From NCBI GenBank assembly GCA_964036045.1, contig OZ038379.1, forward strand, positions 23,282,152 to 23,346,151: a stretch of 64,000 bases of DNA, read 5' to 3'. The notes beneath the pieces are model-generated. The model was given only the letters and a program-made list of their open reading frames with translations. It did no database searches and was not told where the DNA came from. Source of the stretch: Eutreptiella sp. 'Long Island Sound 2002' (lineage: Eukaryota; Euglenozoa; Euglenophyceae; Eutreptiales; Eutreptiaceae). The first letter of the stretch is position 1. Each line of letters begins with the position of its first letter. Of the stretch, positions 55,419 through 64,000 are shown in pieces. The position numbers and the translations under genes are program-made.

Positions 55419-57131
55419 ATGGAACCGCGTAGTAAAATTAACTGTCATCCTGTAAATCACACGCCGCAGCCAGATTCCTGCATTCAACAGTCACTGGAGA
55501 TTCTCCAGAACATCGCTAAAACGAACTTACAAATAGTGACAGTAATTTCCCACTGTTTCAGCAATCATCAAGCCGACTCGTGCCACTTTCCAAATGTCCA
55601 CTCCAGTACCAAAAACCGCAGCCATGATTTACCGCAGCAAGTGTCACACACACCTGTATCTCACGCATCGCCGTACGAGCACGTTAAACCGATTTCACGA
55701 CACCTCACCCCAGACACTCTACACCAACCCCTATCACCACCGACACCACAGGTTCAAAATCAAGATCCGGAAAGTGCAGACCCGCCGCTGTCAGCAGTGT
55801 GGTCCCTTCCGAGATTCTGCCAGAGCTCTCAAGAACGTGCAGACCAACCGCCAGCCGGTGACAGGTCCCGTTCCTTCCTTTTCTCACGGCAGGTCCCCAC
55901 AGGTCAATTTTACGAGTTAACAACTGGGCCGCTTACAAACCAAGCCACCTCACCGGTAAGACCAGAATCACGGGAAGCCGAAGATTGCTCAAGACATGAA
56001 TACACGGAAGACCATTCGCGGTCCACACGAGGCACTGAAGATACTGATACCAACTCTCCGCCCACAAGCACCAACTCAGAAATTCCAAGGCCAGCGTGCC
56101 GAAATTCCATTAAAGACCATATCACCGACTCCGCCGAATCAAGCTCCAGCTCTGACGACGACATACCAGATCTTCAAAGCTCCAGCACAGACTCCCAAAG
56201 CGAACAGCTACTCACGGGAAGATTTTGGGTTGACTCCGATAAAGAAGAACAACCGGATGACGTTCCAGCGAGCATTTCGGCAACGCCTTACTGGTCTGCT
56301 CCCGACTCTGGACAATATGATACACCAGCAGAGCAAGAAAATTTCATGTGTCAACCCAAGAACAAGCCTTGCCCGCAGCCGTACGAAGACTTCCTGTTCA
56401 ATGCAACACCGGCCTCCACACGATCAGCGCGAAAGAGGAAACCGCACGCCAAGAAGAATCTAAACATCCTGTTCACTACTGAAGCGCTCCTCCTCGCTGA
56501 AGCCTGTGCAAGAAATGAAATCCTGCTTACATGGCGATCCGAATTTTATCAACACCAGCTACTCCTCCCCTGTCAGACCGAAGAAGTCACACAGAACACA
56601 ATTCAAGTTGACGCCTTATGCTTCCATCGAATGAACAATAGGCTAGTTGAGGCAGAACAAGATCAAAGAAAAGCTGTCCAAAGCGAAGCCTTCGCAGGCC
56701 TCACTCGGTTGGCATCACGCACTCTTTCCGGTGAGCACACGTCGATCCTTGCACGATCCCTCACCGCATACATCTCGCTCACTATAGTACTTTTCGAAGA
56801 CCACGAAGAAGGACTCCGTCGCATCATATTACTGGAAGAAGACAGCCGTCGTTACAAAGGATTTAGCCCGTCGCACCTTTCTCCATCTCGCCGCGTCTTG
56901 GGCGCAGTTATCAAACACCACCAGCGAAGATCGCCCTTTCTCCAACGCTTGGAGACACATGGCCACCGTCAATTCAATGTCGTCCGACAGCGTAGTGCTC
57001 GACCCATTCTGCTTTCAAGAGACCGTCCTCAGGAACTTTCTCCGTTCCCAAAGTCTACTTCCTGGTCCGTGCATCCGCCATTTCCCACACAAGATTTCTA
57101 CCAGCCCATGCTCATGGGCGGACGCCACTGA
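55419..57131 (+). CDS. E4 ORF1, unrecognised 570-residue protein
   Basis: ATG at 55419 is in a strong context (TAAAATGG) and is the first ATG in frame inside E4; the frame is also open upstream into E3 by chance. The first 340 residues are hydrophilic, rich in Ser, Pro, Thr, Gln and His, and probably disordered. A helical region follows (ALLLAEACARNEILLTWR, then MNNRLVEAEQDQRKAVQSEA). No known domain is visible; an RNA-binding ORF1-like role is only a guess. Base composition (CA-rich) differs from the surrounding E3 coding sequence. Confidence 0.55.
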   Translation: MEPRSKINCHPVNHTPQPDSCIQQSLEILQNIAKTNLQIVTVISHCFSNHQADSCHFPNVHSSTKNRSHDLPQQVSHTPVSHASPYEHVKPISRHLTPDTLHQPLSPPTPQVQNQDPESADPPLSAVWSLPRFCQSSQERADQPPAGDRSRSFLFSRQVPTGQFYELTTGPLTNQATSPVRPESREAEDCSRHEYTEDHSRSTRGTEDTDTNSPPTSTNSEIPRPACRNSIKDHITDSAESSSSSDDDIPDLQSSSTDSQSEQLLTGRFWVDSDKEEQPDDVPASISATPYWSAPDSGQYDTPAEQENFMCQPKNKPCPQPYEDFLFNATPASTRSARKRKPHAKKNLNILFTTEALLLAEACARNEILLTWRSEFYQHQLLLPCQTEEVTQNTIQVDALCFHRMNNRLVEAEQDQRKAVQSEAFAGLTRLASRTLSGEHTSILARSLTAYISLTIVLFEDHEEGLRRIILLEEDSRRYKGFSPSHLSPSRRVLGAVIKHHQRRSPFLQRLETHGHRQFNVVRQRSARPILLSRDRPQELSPFPKSTSWSVHPPFPTQDFYQPMLMGGRH

Positions 57132-57477
57132 CAACGACCCCTCCTGCAACGTACCAGAGCGCGTGGACAGTAAGAAAGCCGAAGAGCAGTTGCAACATAA
57201 GTTTTCTAAGGACATCTCTGAATTTTCCATCAGCTTTGAGACTCCTTGGTCCACCTCGTCCGACCTGCTTGACAGCCTTCTTTTTTATTCAATTCAGTGG
57301 CCTGAGTCTGTTATGCGAGCTAAGATAACTCTTGAAGGCCAATGTGACCTCGCCACCTGTCTCTCTGACAATATCAGCATGCCTGCCCTCAATCATTTGC
57401 AAGTACTGCTCAGTGACTTCATTGATTTCGACCGACGACGCTGGGAAGCAATCACAGCGTCGATGAGCGAATTATAG
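56959..57477 (+). CDS. E4 ORF2 or frameshifted continuation (172 aa)
   Basis: Overlaps ORF1 by 173 nt in the +1 frame. The product includes a Leu-rich helical part (SSDLLDSLLFYSIQWPESV) and ends DFDRRRWEAITASMSEL. The even, helical composition looks like real protein, so ORF1 and this frame may have been one gene before an indel, or be expressed by frameshifting. No domain recognised. Confidence 0.45.
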   Translation: MATVNSMSSDSVVLDPFCFQETVLRNFLRSQSLLPGPCIRHFPHKISTSPCSWADATDNDPSCNVPERVDSKKAEEQLQHKFSKDISEFSISFETPWSTSSDLLDSLLFYSIQWPESVMRAKITLEGQCDLATCLSDNISMPALNHLQVLLSDFIDFDRRRWEAITASMSEL

Positions 57478-58093
57478 GCCTCACCTCACAAGTGACGACC
57501 GACACTCGGCTGCCTTCATATTTTCCCTCTCCCCTGCAGATATATATATATATATATGGTATATATGTCTATTGCACCCTGTAACATGCTCCGGCAGTAA
57601 GAGACAAGAGACCTGACGTCCTGAAACAATAGCTTTACGTGACACAGTCCTCTATGTCCTGTTGCTATGTGTGCCAGGGGTACTCCCTAGGCTTAGTGCC
57701 AACTGTAGCAGTCTTTTTGGAGGTGTAACTTGACCAACATTCGCCTGTCTACACGTTTCCTTTTCTTAGCCCAACCCCGGACACACACGTAAAGCTCAGC
57801 TTCCTACCCAACAGAACTAACCCAGTCACATCAAAAACAAAAAAAAAAAAAAAAAAGCCCCCCAGCCAACAATAAGGCTATGTGCATTTTCGTTGCCTAC
57901 AATAAGCCACAGTGCATTCCATGTACCTTCAACCCAACAATCCGATTGTCGTGAATTTTATAACTATTTTTTTTTTCTCTCATTGTACAATATTCTGGTT
58001 GTACTTACTTGAGATGTGACATTCCGGTTAGCATGTCAACGCTTATGTGACCCGGGAGGCCCCACCCGGATAGCTGGGAGCCACAGAGCAAAA
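57478..58093 (+). other. E4 3' non-coding region
   Basis: Contains a TA dinucleotide run (57540-57558), an A-run (about 20 bases ending 57856), and TTTTTTTTTC near 57967. It ends with the A run at 58090-58095. Confidence 0.6.
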
Positions 58094-59910
58094 AAGAACC
58101 GGTCCGCAGTTTCCAGAAGGGCCCCCCACCTGAGAAGGCCAAGCTACGGCGCTGGTGGACCTACCTCAGTCAACTACGGCTGACGGTACACCATATCCAG
58201 GGAGTGAAGAACGAGTGTGCAGACTACATCAGCCGCAACAACTTCGACGCCCTGATTGGTGCCCAGTCTGAAGCGCTGGCTAAGGAGGCGTTCAGCCGTA
58301 TGGACGTCCACTTGGACCTCAACATGACGATGATACGCCCCCTGGATGGACTCCAACAATCGGAGTACCTGAAGGAGTTTGGGGATATCTACAAGCGCCT
58401 GGAGAAACGCCTTGAACCCCTCCTGGTCAACCAAGATCAGTGGAAGAGGGACAAGAGCTACCTCTGGCACGAGGACCGCATTGTGGTGCCTAGTGACAGA
58501 GTCCCAGCGCTGCTGAAGTGGACCCATGAGTCCAGCGGTCATGTGGGTGCTGACCGTACCCTGAGGCTGTTCAAGCAGTGGTTCCACACTACGTGGACTG
58601 ACGACCAACTGCGGAAAACCCTGCAGCCTATCATGGACAAGTGCCCGTTCAGGTCCTGCAAACCAGGGGATATCAGGGACAGAGGTCTCTACTCGACCCT
58701 GCCCATCCCTCACTGTGCTAACAGTGATCTATACGTGGACTACACGGAGATGCTGAAGTTCGGGGGCTATGACTTCGCCCTCGTGGTGACCTGTGGGTTG
58801 ACCAGGTTTACCAGGGTGTTCCCATGTACCAAGCACATTACCAGGGAGGAGAGTTTCAAGATACTCCTGGAGGAGTGGTTTTGTGTCTATGGGGCGCCCA
58901 AGGAGATCAACTCCGATGAGGACGTACGAGTAGGCTCAGATACCGGTTGGTACAAGACGGTCCTGAGATCCCTCAATGTCCAGGTGTCTACGGGGATTCC
59001 CTACTCGCACACGAGCAACCCCCTATGTGAGCGACAGATCCGTGTCCTGAAAGAGAATGTACGGATATGGTGCAAAACTGAACGCACCAGAGACTGGGTG
59101 AGACTACTCTTCGTCATATCCCTGATGATGAACTCCCAAGAGAGTTCAGCTACTGGCTACTCGCCCCATGAGCTATTCCTGGGGCGCTCGGCATGGTTCC
59201 TACATGCCCCCTATCCAGAGGACACCCATTCTTCTGTGGGTGAATGGGTCCAAGAGCAACAAGCGAAGGTGGACAAGGCCAAGGCTATGCTCCAGAGAGT
59301 GAGGGAGCGTCAGTGGAACAAGAAGAACAAGCACCGAGTACCGGCCACCTACCAAGAGGGGGACTGGGTGCTGGTGCACCACAGTCGACTACCCGCCTGG
59401 CCACGCTCTACCAGCGATGACCCATACTTTGGGCCGTACAAGATTCTATCAGTGGATGGACACCGTATCACCGTGCGGTGTTCTCCCCGTCTAGGGGGGA
59501 CCCTGGTGTGCGCTGCTCAACACCTGAAGCGCTACTATGATCCTGAGAACCTCTGTGGGGAGCAGTGGGAGCTGAACGACGAGAAAATCGCCGCCCTAGA
59601 CCTGCAAGGGGCTGCCAGCCCTATGGAAGTTGAAGGGGAACTCCCCGACATGAACGCCGAGGAGATGGCTAAGGAGGGCTTCTACCTGGTGAAGTCTGTC
59701 CTACGCCACCGCTATCGCCAGGGTTGGCGCTTCCTCACCCTCTGGGAAGCGTTTGGAGTCGAAGAGGCCACCTGGGAGCCCTTTTCTGCATTTGTTCTAC
59801 CTGAGGGACGCCTAAACTCAGTTCTGGTTGACTACTTGTCCCAGAACAACCTTGGTGAGTTGCTGAGGCTCGCTGAGACGCTTGCCTCCAAGACTAAAGC
59901 TAGGGACTGA
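58094..59910 (+). pseudogene. E3 pol: rest of RNase H, integrase and chromodomain
   Basis: Resumes in the same frame after E4. RNase H end: LTVHHIQGVKNECADYISRN. Integrase: HESSGHVG and CPFRSC zinc site, catalytic Asp in YVDYTEM, Asp in NSDEDVR and Glu in PLCERQIRV; GPY/F motif as FGPYKILSVDG. A chromodomain follows (YLVKSVLRHRYR, LTLWEAFGVEEATWEPFSAF). This part has no stops and ends TGA at 59908. The element is chromovirus-like, as are E1, E2 and E5. Confidence 0.92.
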
Positions 59911-62069
59911 ACCTTACCCCTAAGTGTGCTACGTATGTCTGTGTGTGTCTCACCTCTCTCCCGGGCGTGGCTCCCGGAGACCGGGCTTCGCTGATGTCGG
60001 ACCGAAGGTCCTAGTCAGGTACTGGTACCACTCTTATGGCGCCCAATTTCTGTGCTGGCGCCTATCCTCCGGGGAAGACGGCAAAAGCCCTACGTACTAG
60101 AGGGGGGGGGTGGCCAAGTGTGCTAAGGGCCTACAAAACTCCCATTTTTGCTAAAGGCCAAAAGCTAACGCACTCCCCTGGCCACGAGGAAAAGCACGCG
60201 GGACAGGAGACACCACTACACTACACACCCTACCTACAGTGGCACCATCCTGGTGGGCGAGCACTTCTGCAACTGGCTCAAGCCCCCAATCAGGACTACC
60301 ACTCCTACACGCACACTCTACTGGGTGTGGTTGAAGAACACGTCGTGGGTCCTAATGACCCTCCTGTGAAGAAGACAAGAGAACACAGCGCTGCTAAGCA
60401 ACTGTGGCCTAACAGGGGACACCACAACGCGTTTCCCCTGCTAGGGCTTGGAGGGAAGAGGTGCTCTTGTTGCGTGCACAGCGTGGATGTCGATGGAGTC
60501 GAACTGCCCTCGCCACTCCTGGCGGAGGTGCAGTCAATTGTTTGTGTGATCTGCGCCCTTGTTTAGCAGGGCTAGAAAAAGATGGTATGCTGCTGCACCA
60601 ATCACCCTACCTGCCCACCTGTAAAGCAAAAGCCAATGAAGGGGTGTTTGCGGCTGAGGAAGCAAGCCACACTCCACGTATTATACGCTTCTCAGTGTGA
60701 CCTATAATACACTGTCCTCAAACACGCCCTGTCAAGCAAGCAAGCGTTAAGAGACTCCTCAGGTTCTTCTAAAGAACGTACCGAGAAGCCCCTGGGTAAC
60801 CTAAACAACTTTTACCGTGCGCATCTCGCGTGGCCTACCTTTTAATGCGTGTGTGAATGCACGAGCATGCACGAGTGGAAGGGCCGTCTTCTGGCAAACC
60901 TCTAATCTGACCCACAATCACGAACTCCACCAGGGGGTGGCCCCACCTGGGCTTACCTACCTTACCTACCGCTGGAGAGTGAAGCAAGGTGAGGAGAAAA
61001 ACGAGGCGCAAGCAAAAAACGTCGCTATGCACTTTTGTGTATGTCTACTCACCCTGATCTTACCTCTAATCATCTGCAATCTTTCTAATCTAGCCCTGTA
61101 TCGTTCGTTAGCGCTGCTACAAGACTCGTTCACGGAGACACGAGACGAGCAATGTGTATGCTGCATACGAGACGAGCACACCTGAGGTTTATACTTGATT
61201 CATTGAAGTCTTTTCGTTGATTTTCCAATTCTTGGATTTTTGATTCTTCTATCAGTGTGGGTGGAATTTGTATGTTTATTTGTTAATGTGTGTCTCGTCA
61301 TTTTCCAGTCTACGTGAGGCATACGTTTATAATCTCATTATTTCTGTATTCTCCGGCGCTTCGCTAGGAGCCGCTCCTGTGCACCGCCTTTTTATGCGTA
61401 GGAATTTCTTGATTTAAAAAATCGGAAGATGACTATAATTTTCATAAAAATGTGCCTCTGATGCACAATTGGATTCTGCTCAGGTGTGTTGTCTTAGAAA
61501 AATTCTAGGCCGTCATTTGACGGATTTAGGTGTTGTCGCTTCGCGTTTGCGTGGATTCGTCCATAATTCTCCCATTCCTGCCTCTGCAGATATCCTCGCG
61601 AAAGCGTCGCTGGGTAGGCCGCTTTCTGGGCCGAAAAGCAGCAGCCAGGAGACTGAGCTGAACCCCAGACCCCACCAAGGGGCAATTTAATTTTTTTAAC
61701 GACTCCCTTCGCCCTAAGACAGGTCACAGGTCGCCAGCAGGTTTACGAGAACCCATGCGAGTGTGTATATTGTGTCTTGCGTTGAGTTTATGTCGCGCTG
61801 CGTCTTGGAGGGAGGGATGCACATGCACATGTTTTGGCATGCTCCCAAACTAACCCAACCAAGCCACAGGAACCCCGGCAGCGCAATGAGCGCTGAGCTT
61901 TCTGTAGGAAATGTCACGAAAACAGCAGCAAAAAGGCGCCAGCCATGGTGAGCGCCCATTTTTCTGTGTGAGGGAAGCTATAGGTATTGTAAAGTAGATG
62001 TGGAAACCAAGAAAAGGCCAAGAAAAAATCCCTTTTTCCTGAAAATGCGACAGTGGTGGCCACCACAGC
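59911..62069 (+). other. E3 3' non-coding region
   Basis: About 2.2 kb from pol to the polypurine tract. Several short open frames (60036-60566, 60817-61185) have no domain or matching context and I do not call them. AT-rich between 61180 and 61480. Confidence 0.6.
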
Positions 62070-62079
62070 ACAAGGGGGG
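62070..62079 (+). other. E3 polypurine tract
   Basis: ACAAGGGGGG directly before the repeat start AGTAAG. Confidence 0.75.
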
Positions 62080-62868
62080 AGTAAGAAAAAGTGCTTTTCC
62101 AATGCTTTGCGGCATACTCTAGTTGTATTAGAGATGCACTGAGCATCCAGGCATTTCTATCTTAGTATTGGCCCAACCAAAAGTGGTGATAACACATTTT
62201 GACCTATGGAACCAAACACCCAATCAGGATATGGAGTGGACCCCTTTATCCCCTATCAATGTGAGGCAATTTATCTTTTCCTGGGTCGACTGAGAACTGA
62301 CATATCCAGGGCAGAGCCTACGAATTTATCTATGTTTTCTCATGAATTCTTAGCTGTCCTAGTGGTATGCACCCTAGGGGGATGGGCACCTCTTTTTGAG
62401 GGGTCCTGGGTTCAATTCCCGGTCAGCCTAGCTAAGTAGGAAGATCCCATGTGACATGGCAGTGACCTCATCGCCACATGCCCTGCCACCTCAGCACATA
62501 TGGGACCCAAAACAAAGAGTGCACATCTCCTGAGATGGCACTATGGAGATTGAGTGACCATGGGGCAGTTTTCCAACTCTTTTTCCAAAACATTTCAGCT
62601 ATCTTTGTGAATATGCAATCAGATGTGCCTTGAGTTGCATTTTCTGTGAATACTGTTTCATCTTTCACTGTTTACACCGCAGCCCTTCATGCTTTGATCC
62701 TGATTCTCTTCTATTTGCTTATCTCTGGCTTGGGCTATCCTGGATTGATTGTATTTCAGCAACAAAAACATTTTCATCTTCAAAAACAAGCAGCAGGAAA
62801 CCCTACACCAGCAGCAAGCAGCAGGAGAGGCACAAACACAGTGTTGAAATCACTATAAAACCTTCTCT
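62080..62868 (+). repeat. E3 3' LTR
   Basis: Copy of 37983-38768. Its tRNA-like box A is at 62355-62365 and box B at 62409-62419. The end near ACCTTCTCT differs from the left copy end ACCTTTCT, so the exact border is uncertain. Confidence 0.8.
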
Positions 62869-64000
62869 CACAGGGCACTAGGGACAAACTTGATCAATTT
62901 GAAATCTCGTGACACCACAAGGACATCATCGAAATGACCGTTTATGGCCCAAAAATGGCAAAAATAGGCGAAAATGGTCGTATTTTGGGTTTATCTGGAC
63001 ATCCGGCAAACCAATCGACGTGATTTCAATACAGCAATTAGATAACGTCGTATGTTACCAATTGCGTTATCTAAATCGGGGCAGATGCGCACAGATTTGG
63101 CACAAATCACCAAAACCTCGGCAAAACTGGGTTGCGGCGGGCCGTAAATCGCGATCGCGGCAGTTTTCGGACGGTTCAGTTACGGGATTCCGGTAACTCA
63201 TAAAATCCTAGATGCTGGTGCCTTGCCCGGGCCTACCCGGCTGTGGTGGGTGGGGGGGGGGGAGGTCCTTGACGCTGGCTCGGGTCCCTTCCCCTGGTGT
63301 TTCCCCTTGGGGGGGCCGATGCTTGCACTCCCCATCAGGGTGTAACTCTGTTGTACGGGCCGTCCATTTGTACCCGCTCGGTACAAATGGACCTGCTCCG
63401 TAGCCAGGTACTCCAGCCGTTCCCCGGACCGGGGTCGGGTACACTGTGGGTCGCAGTGGAGTCCTTGCGGGACAGGCGTGTCTCTTGCCTGCCCCGATGG
63501 ACGGTGTGCCCTACCCGCAGCCCCTCGCTGGGCCCGAACCACAGTACGTGCCGTGGGGAGTGCTCTTGGTCAGGCCCATTGGTCACCCCCCCAGGCCGGT
63601 GCCACCGCGGGCCGCTGACCAATGGTCCCGGGCGTATCCCACCTTATTGCGTGTGCTCAGGTGGGGCCGATACGGTCACCGGGGGGGCCCCCAGACCCCT
63701 GAGGTTGGGTCCCTCGCCTGCGTTTCCCGTGGGCCCCTTTCGTCCCGCCCCCCTTTCGCTGTGTGGTTTGTTGTGGTGGGTTTCCCGTCTCTCCTGGGTG
63801 GGCCCGGGTGGTGGTGGTGGGGGGGCGGCTCCTCGCCATTCCTGGCCGAGTTGCTTGTGTGCGTGTCCCCGCCTCCCCTGGTTGTGGTTCGCCGCCGGTG
63901 GCGGCGGATGGTCCACCGCCACTCCTGGCTGTGGCTCTTGGGTGTGGTTCATCGCCACTCCTGGCTGGGGTCCTCTGGTGTTGGTGGCGTGCGGGCCTTT
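62869..64000. other. Unassigned right end
   Basis: 62869-63200 has no gene. 63200-64000 is G/T-rich on the plus strand with long G runs, and minus-strand open frames here look like compositional artefacts. It contains a hairpin at 63362-63392 and inverted copies of CCATTGGTCA (about 63578 and 63617). It could be part of another element cut by the window end. Confidence 0.45.
63362..63392. repeat. Perfect 13-bp inverted repeat with 5-nt loop
   Basis: GTCCATTTGTACC (63362-63374), loop CGCTC, GGTACAAATGGAC (63380-63392). Strong hairpin in otherwise G-rich DNA; function unknown. Confidence 0.9.

Larger units (their letters stand above)
55311..58093 (+). mobile_element. E4: poly(A)-ended insertion (non-LTR-type mobilised, 2.8 kb)
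   Basis: Inserted in E3 RNase H with an 11- to 13-bp duplication. The right end is AGAGCAAAAAA. A long duplication next to a 3' A run is the mark of target-primed reverse transcription. E4 encodes proteins of its own (55419-57131 and 56959-57477) but no reverse transcriptase, so it is either a non-autonomous element using LINE machinery or a processed retrocopy of a transcript. Its 3' part has a (TA)n tract (57540-57558) and an A-run (57837-57856). Confidence 0.75.
37983..62868 (+). mobile_element. E3: Ty3/Gypsy element with chromodomain, interrupted by E2 and E4
   Basis: Direct repeats of about 786-788 bp (37983-38768 and 62080-62867) enclose gag, protease, Dam-like module, RT, RNase H, integrase and chromodomain on the plus strand. 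E2 sits between gag and protease, E4 inside RNase H. The repeats start AGTAAG and end near CCTTTC(T), not TG...CA; a TGGTAGCA primer site follows the left one and a purine tract ACAAGGGGGG precedes the right one. No clean target duplication is visible, and the two flanks do not read as one E5 gene. Without E2 and E4 the element would be about 11 kb. Confidence 0.88.

Noticed and set aside
60036-61185. Open frames after E3 pol
   Set aside because: Biased composition, no motif, and they lie in the 3' non-coding region before the polypurine tract.
63198-63958. Minus-strand Pro/Gly/Arg-rich open frames
   Set aside because: The strand is C-rich, which opens frames by chance; no start context or domain.
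1-64000. CRISPR arrays, operons, rRNA genes or riboswitches
   Set aside because: None seen; introns and LTR elements show eukaryotic nuclear DNA.

Overview
This is a gene-poor stretch of a repeat-rich eukaryotic nuclear genome. Evidence: spliceosomal GT-AG introns, four or five Ty3/Gypsy-type LTR retrotransposons (four coding ones with chromodomains), a DNA transposon with spliced genes, a poly(A)-tailed insertion, and no bacterial-type operons. The species cannot be named from the sequence; a large-genome alga or other protist is my best guess. The initiator-tRNA-like primer site (TGGTAGCAGAGG) differs from the land-plant form (TGGTATCAGAG), as I recall it.

Layout. 1-8762: mostly non-coding DNA with two diverged tandem-repeat blocks and the only host-like gene, a spliced minus-strand gene for a protein with two CCCH zinc fingers (7558-5674). 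8763-11108: a compact LTR element (two 995-bp LTRs around 356 bp). 11109-12910 together with 36753-37982: remains of an old minus-strand Ty3 element (E5). 12911-36752: a 23.8-kb Ty3 element (E1) with 3.2-kb LTRs inserted in the E5 chromodomain codons, flanked by CCAA. E1 has itself received a 6.3-kb DNA transposon (X, 17337-23611) in its gag. X has perfect 27-bp terminal inverted repeats and carries a putative DDE transposase, a large charged protein and a 2-oxoglutarate-dioxygenase-like protein. 37983-62868: a third Ty3 element (E3), broken by a young, apparently intact minus-strand Ty3 element (E2, 41447-52243, duplication GCGAA) and by a poly(A)-ended insertion (E4, 55311-58093) with a 13-bp duplication. 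62869-64000: unassigned, G-rich at the end.

The nesting is well supported: removing each insertion plus one target-site copy restores a reading frame (E5 for E1, E1 for X, E3 for E2 and E4). Order of events: E5, then E1, then X; separately E3, then E2 and E4.

The Ty3 elements share two unusual designs. In E1, E2 and E3 gag and pol lie in one frame, separated by a single stop (UAG-CGG, UAG-GGG, UGA-CGG), which points to stop-codon readthrough. All three also carry, between protease and reverse transcriptase, a module resembling the phage-type Dam N6-adenine-methyltransferase-like domain of DIRS elements. E2 adds a gag start codon inside its LTR, so Gag is read through the primer-binding site. 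Element X has introns and intergenic spacers filled with a TTCAACCG-type motif. These are the strongest candidates for undescribed biology.
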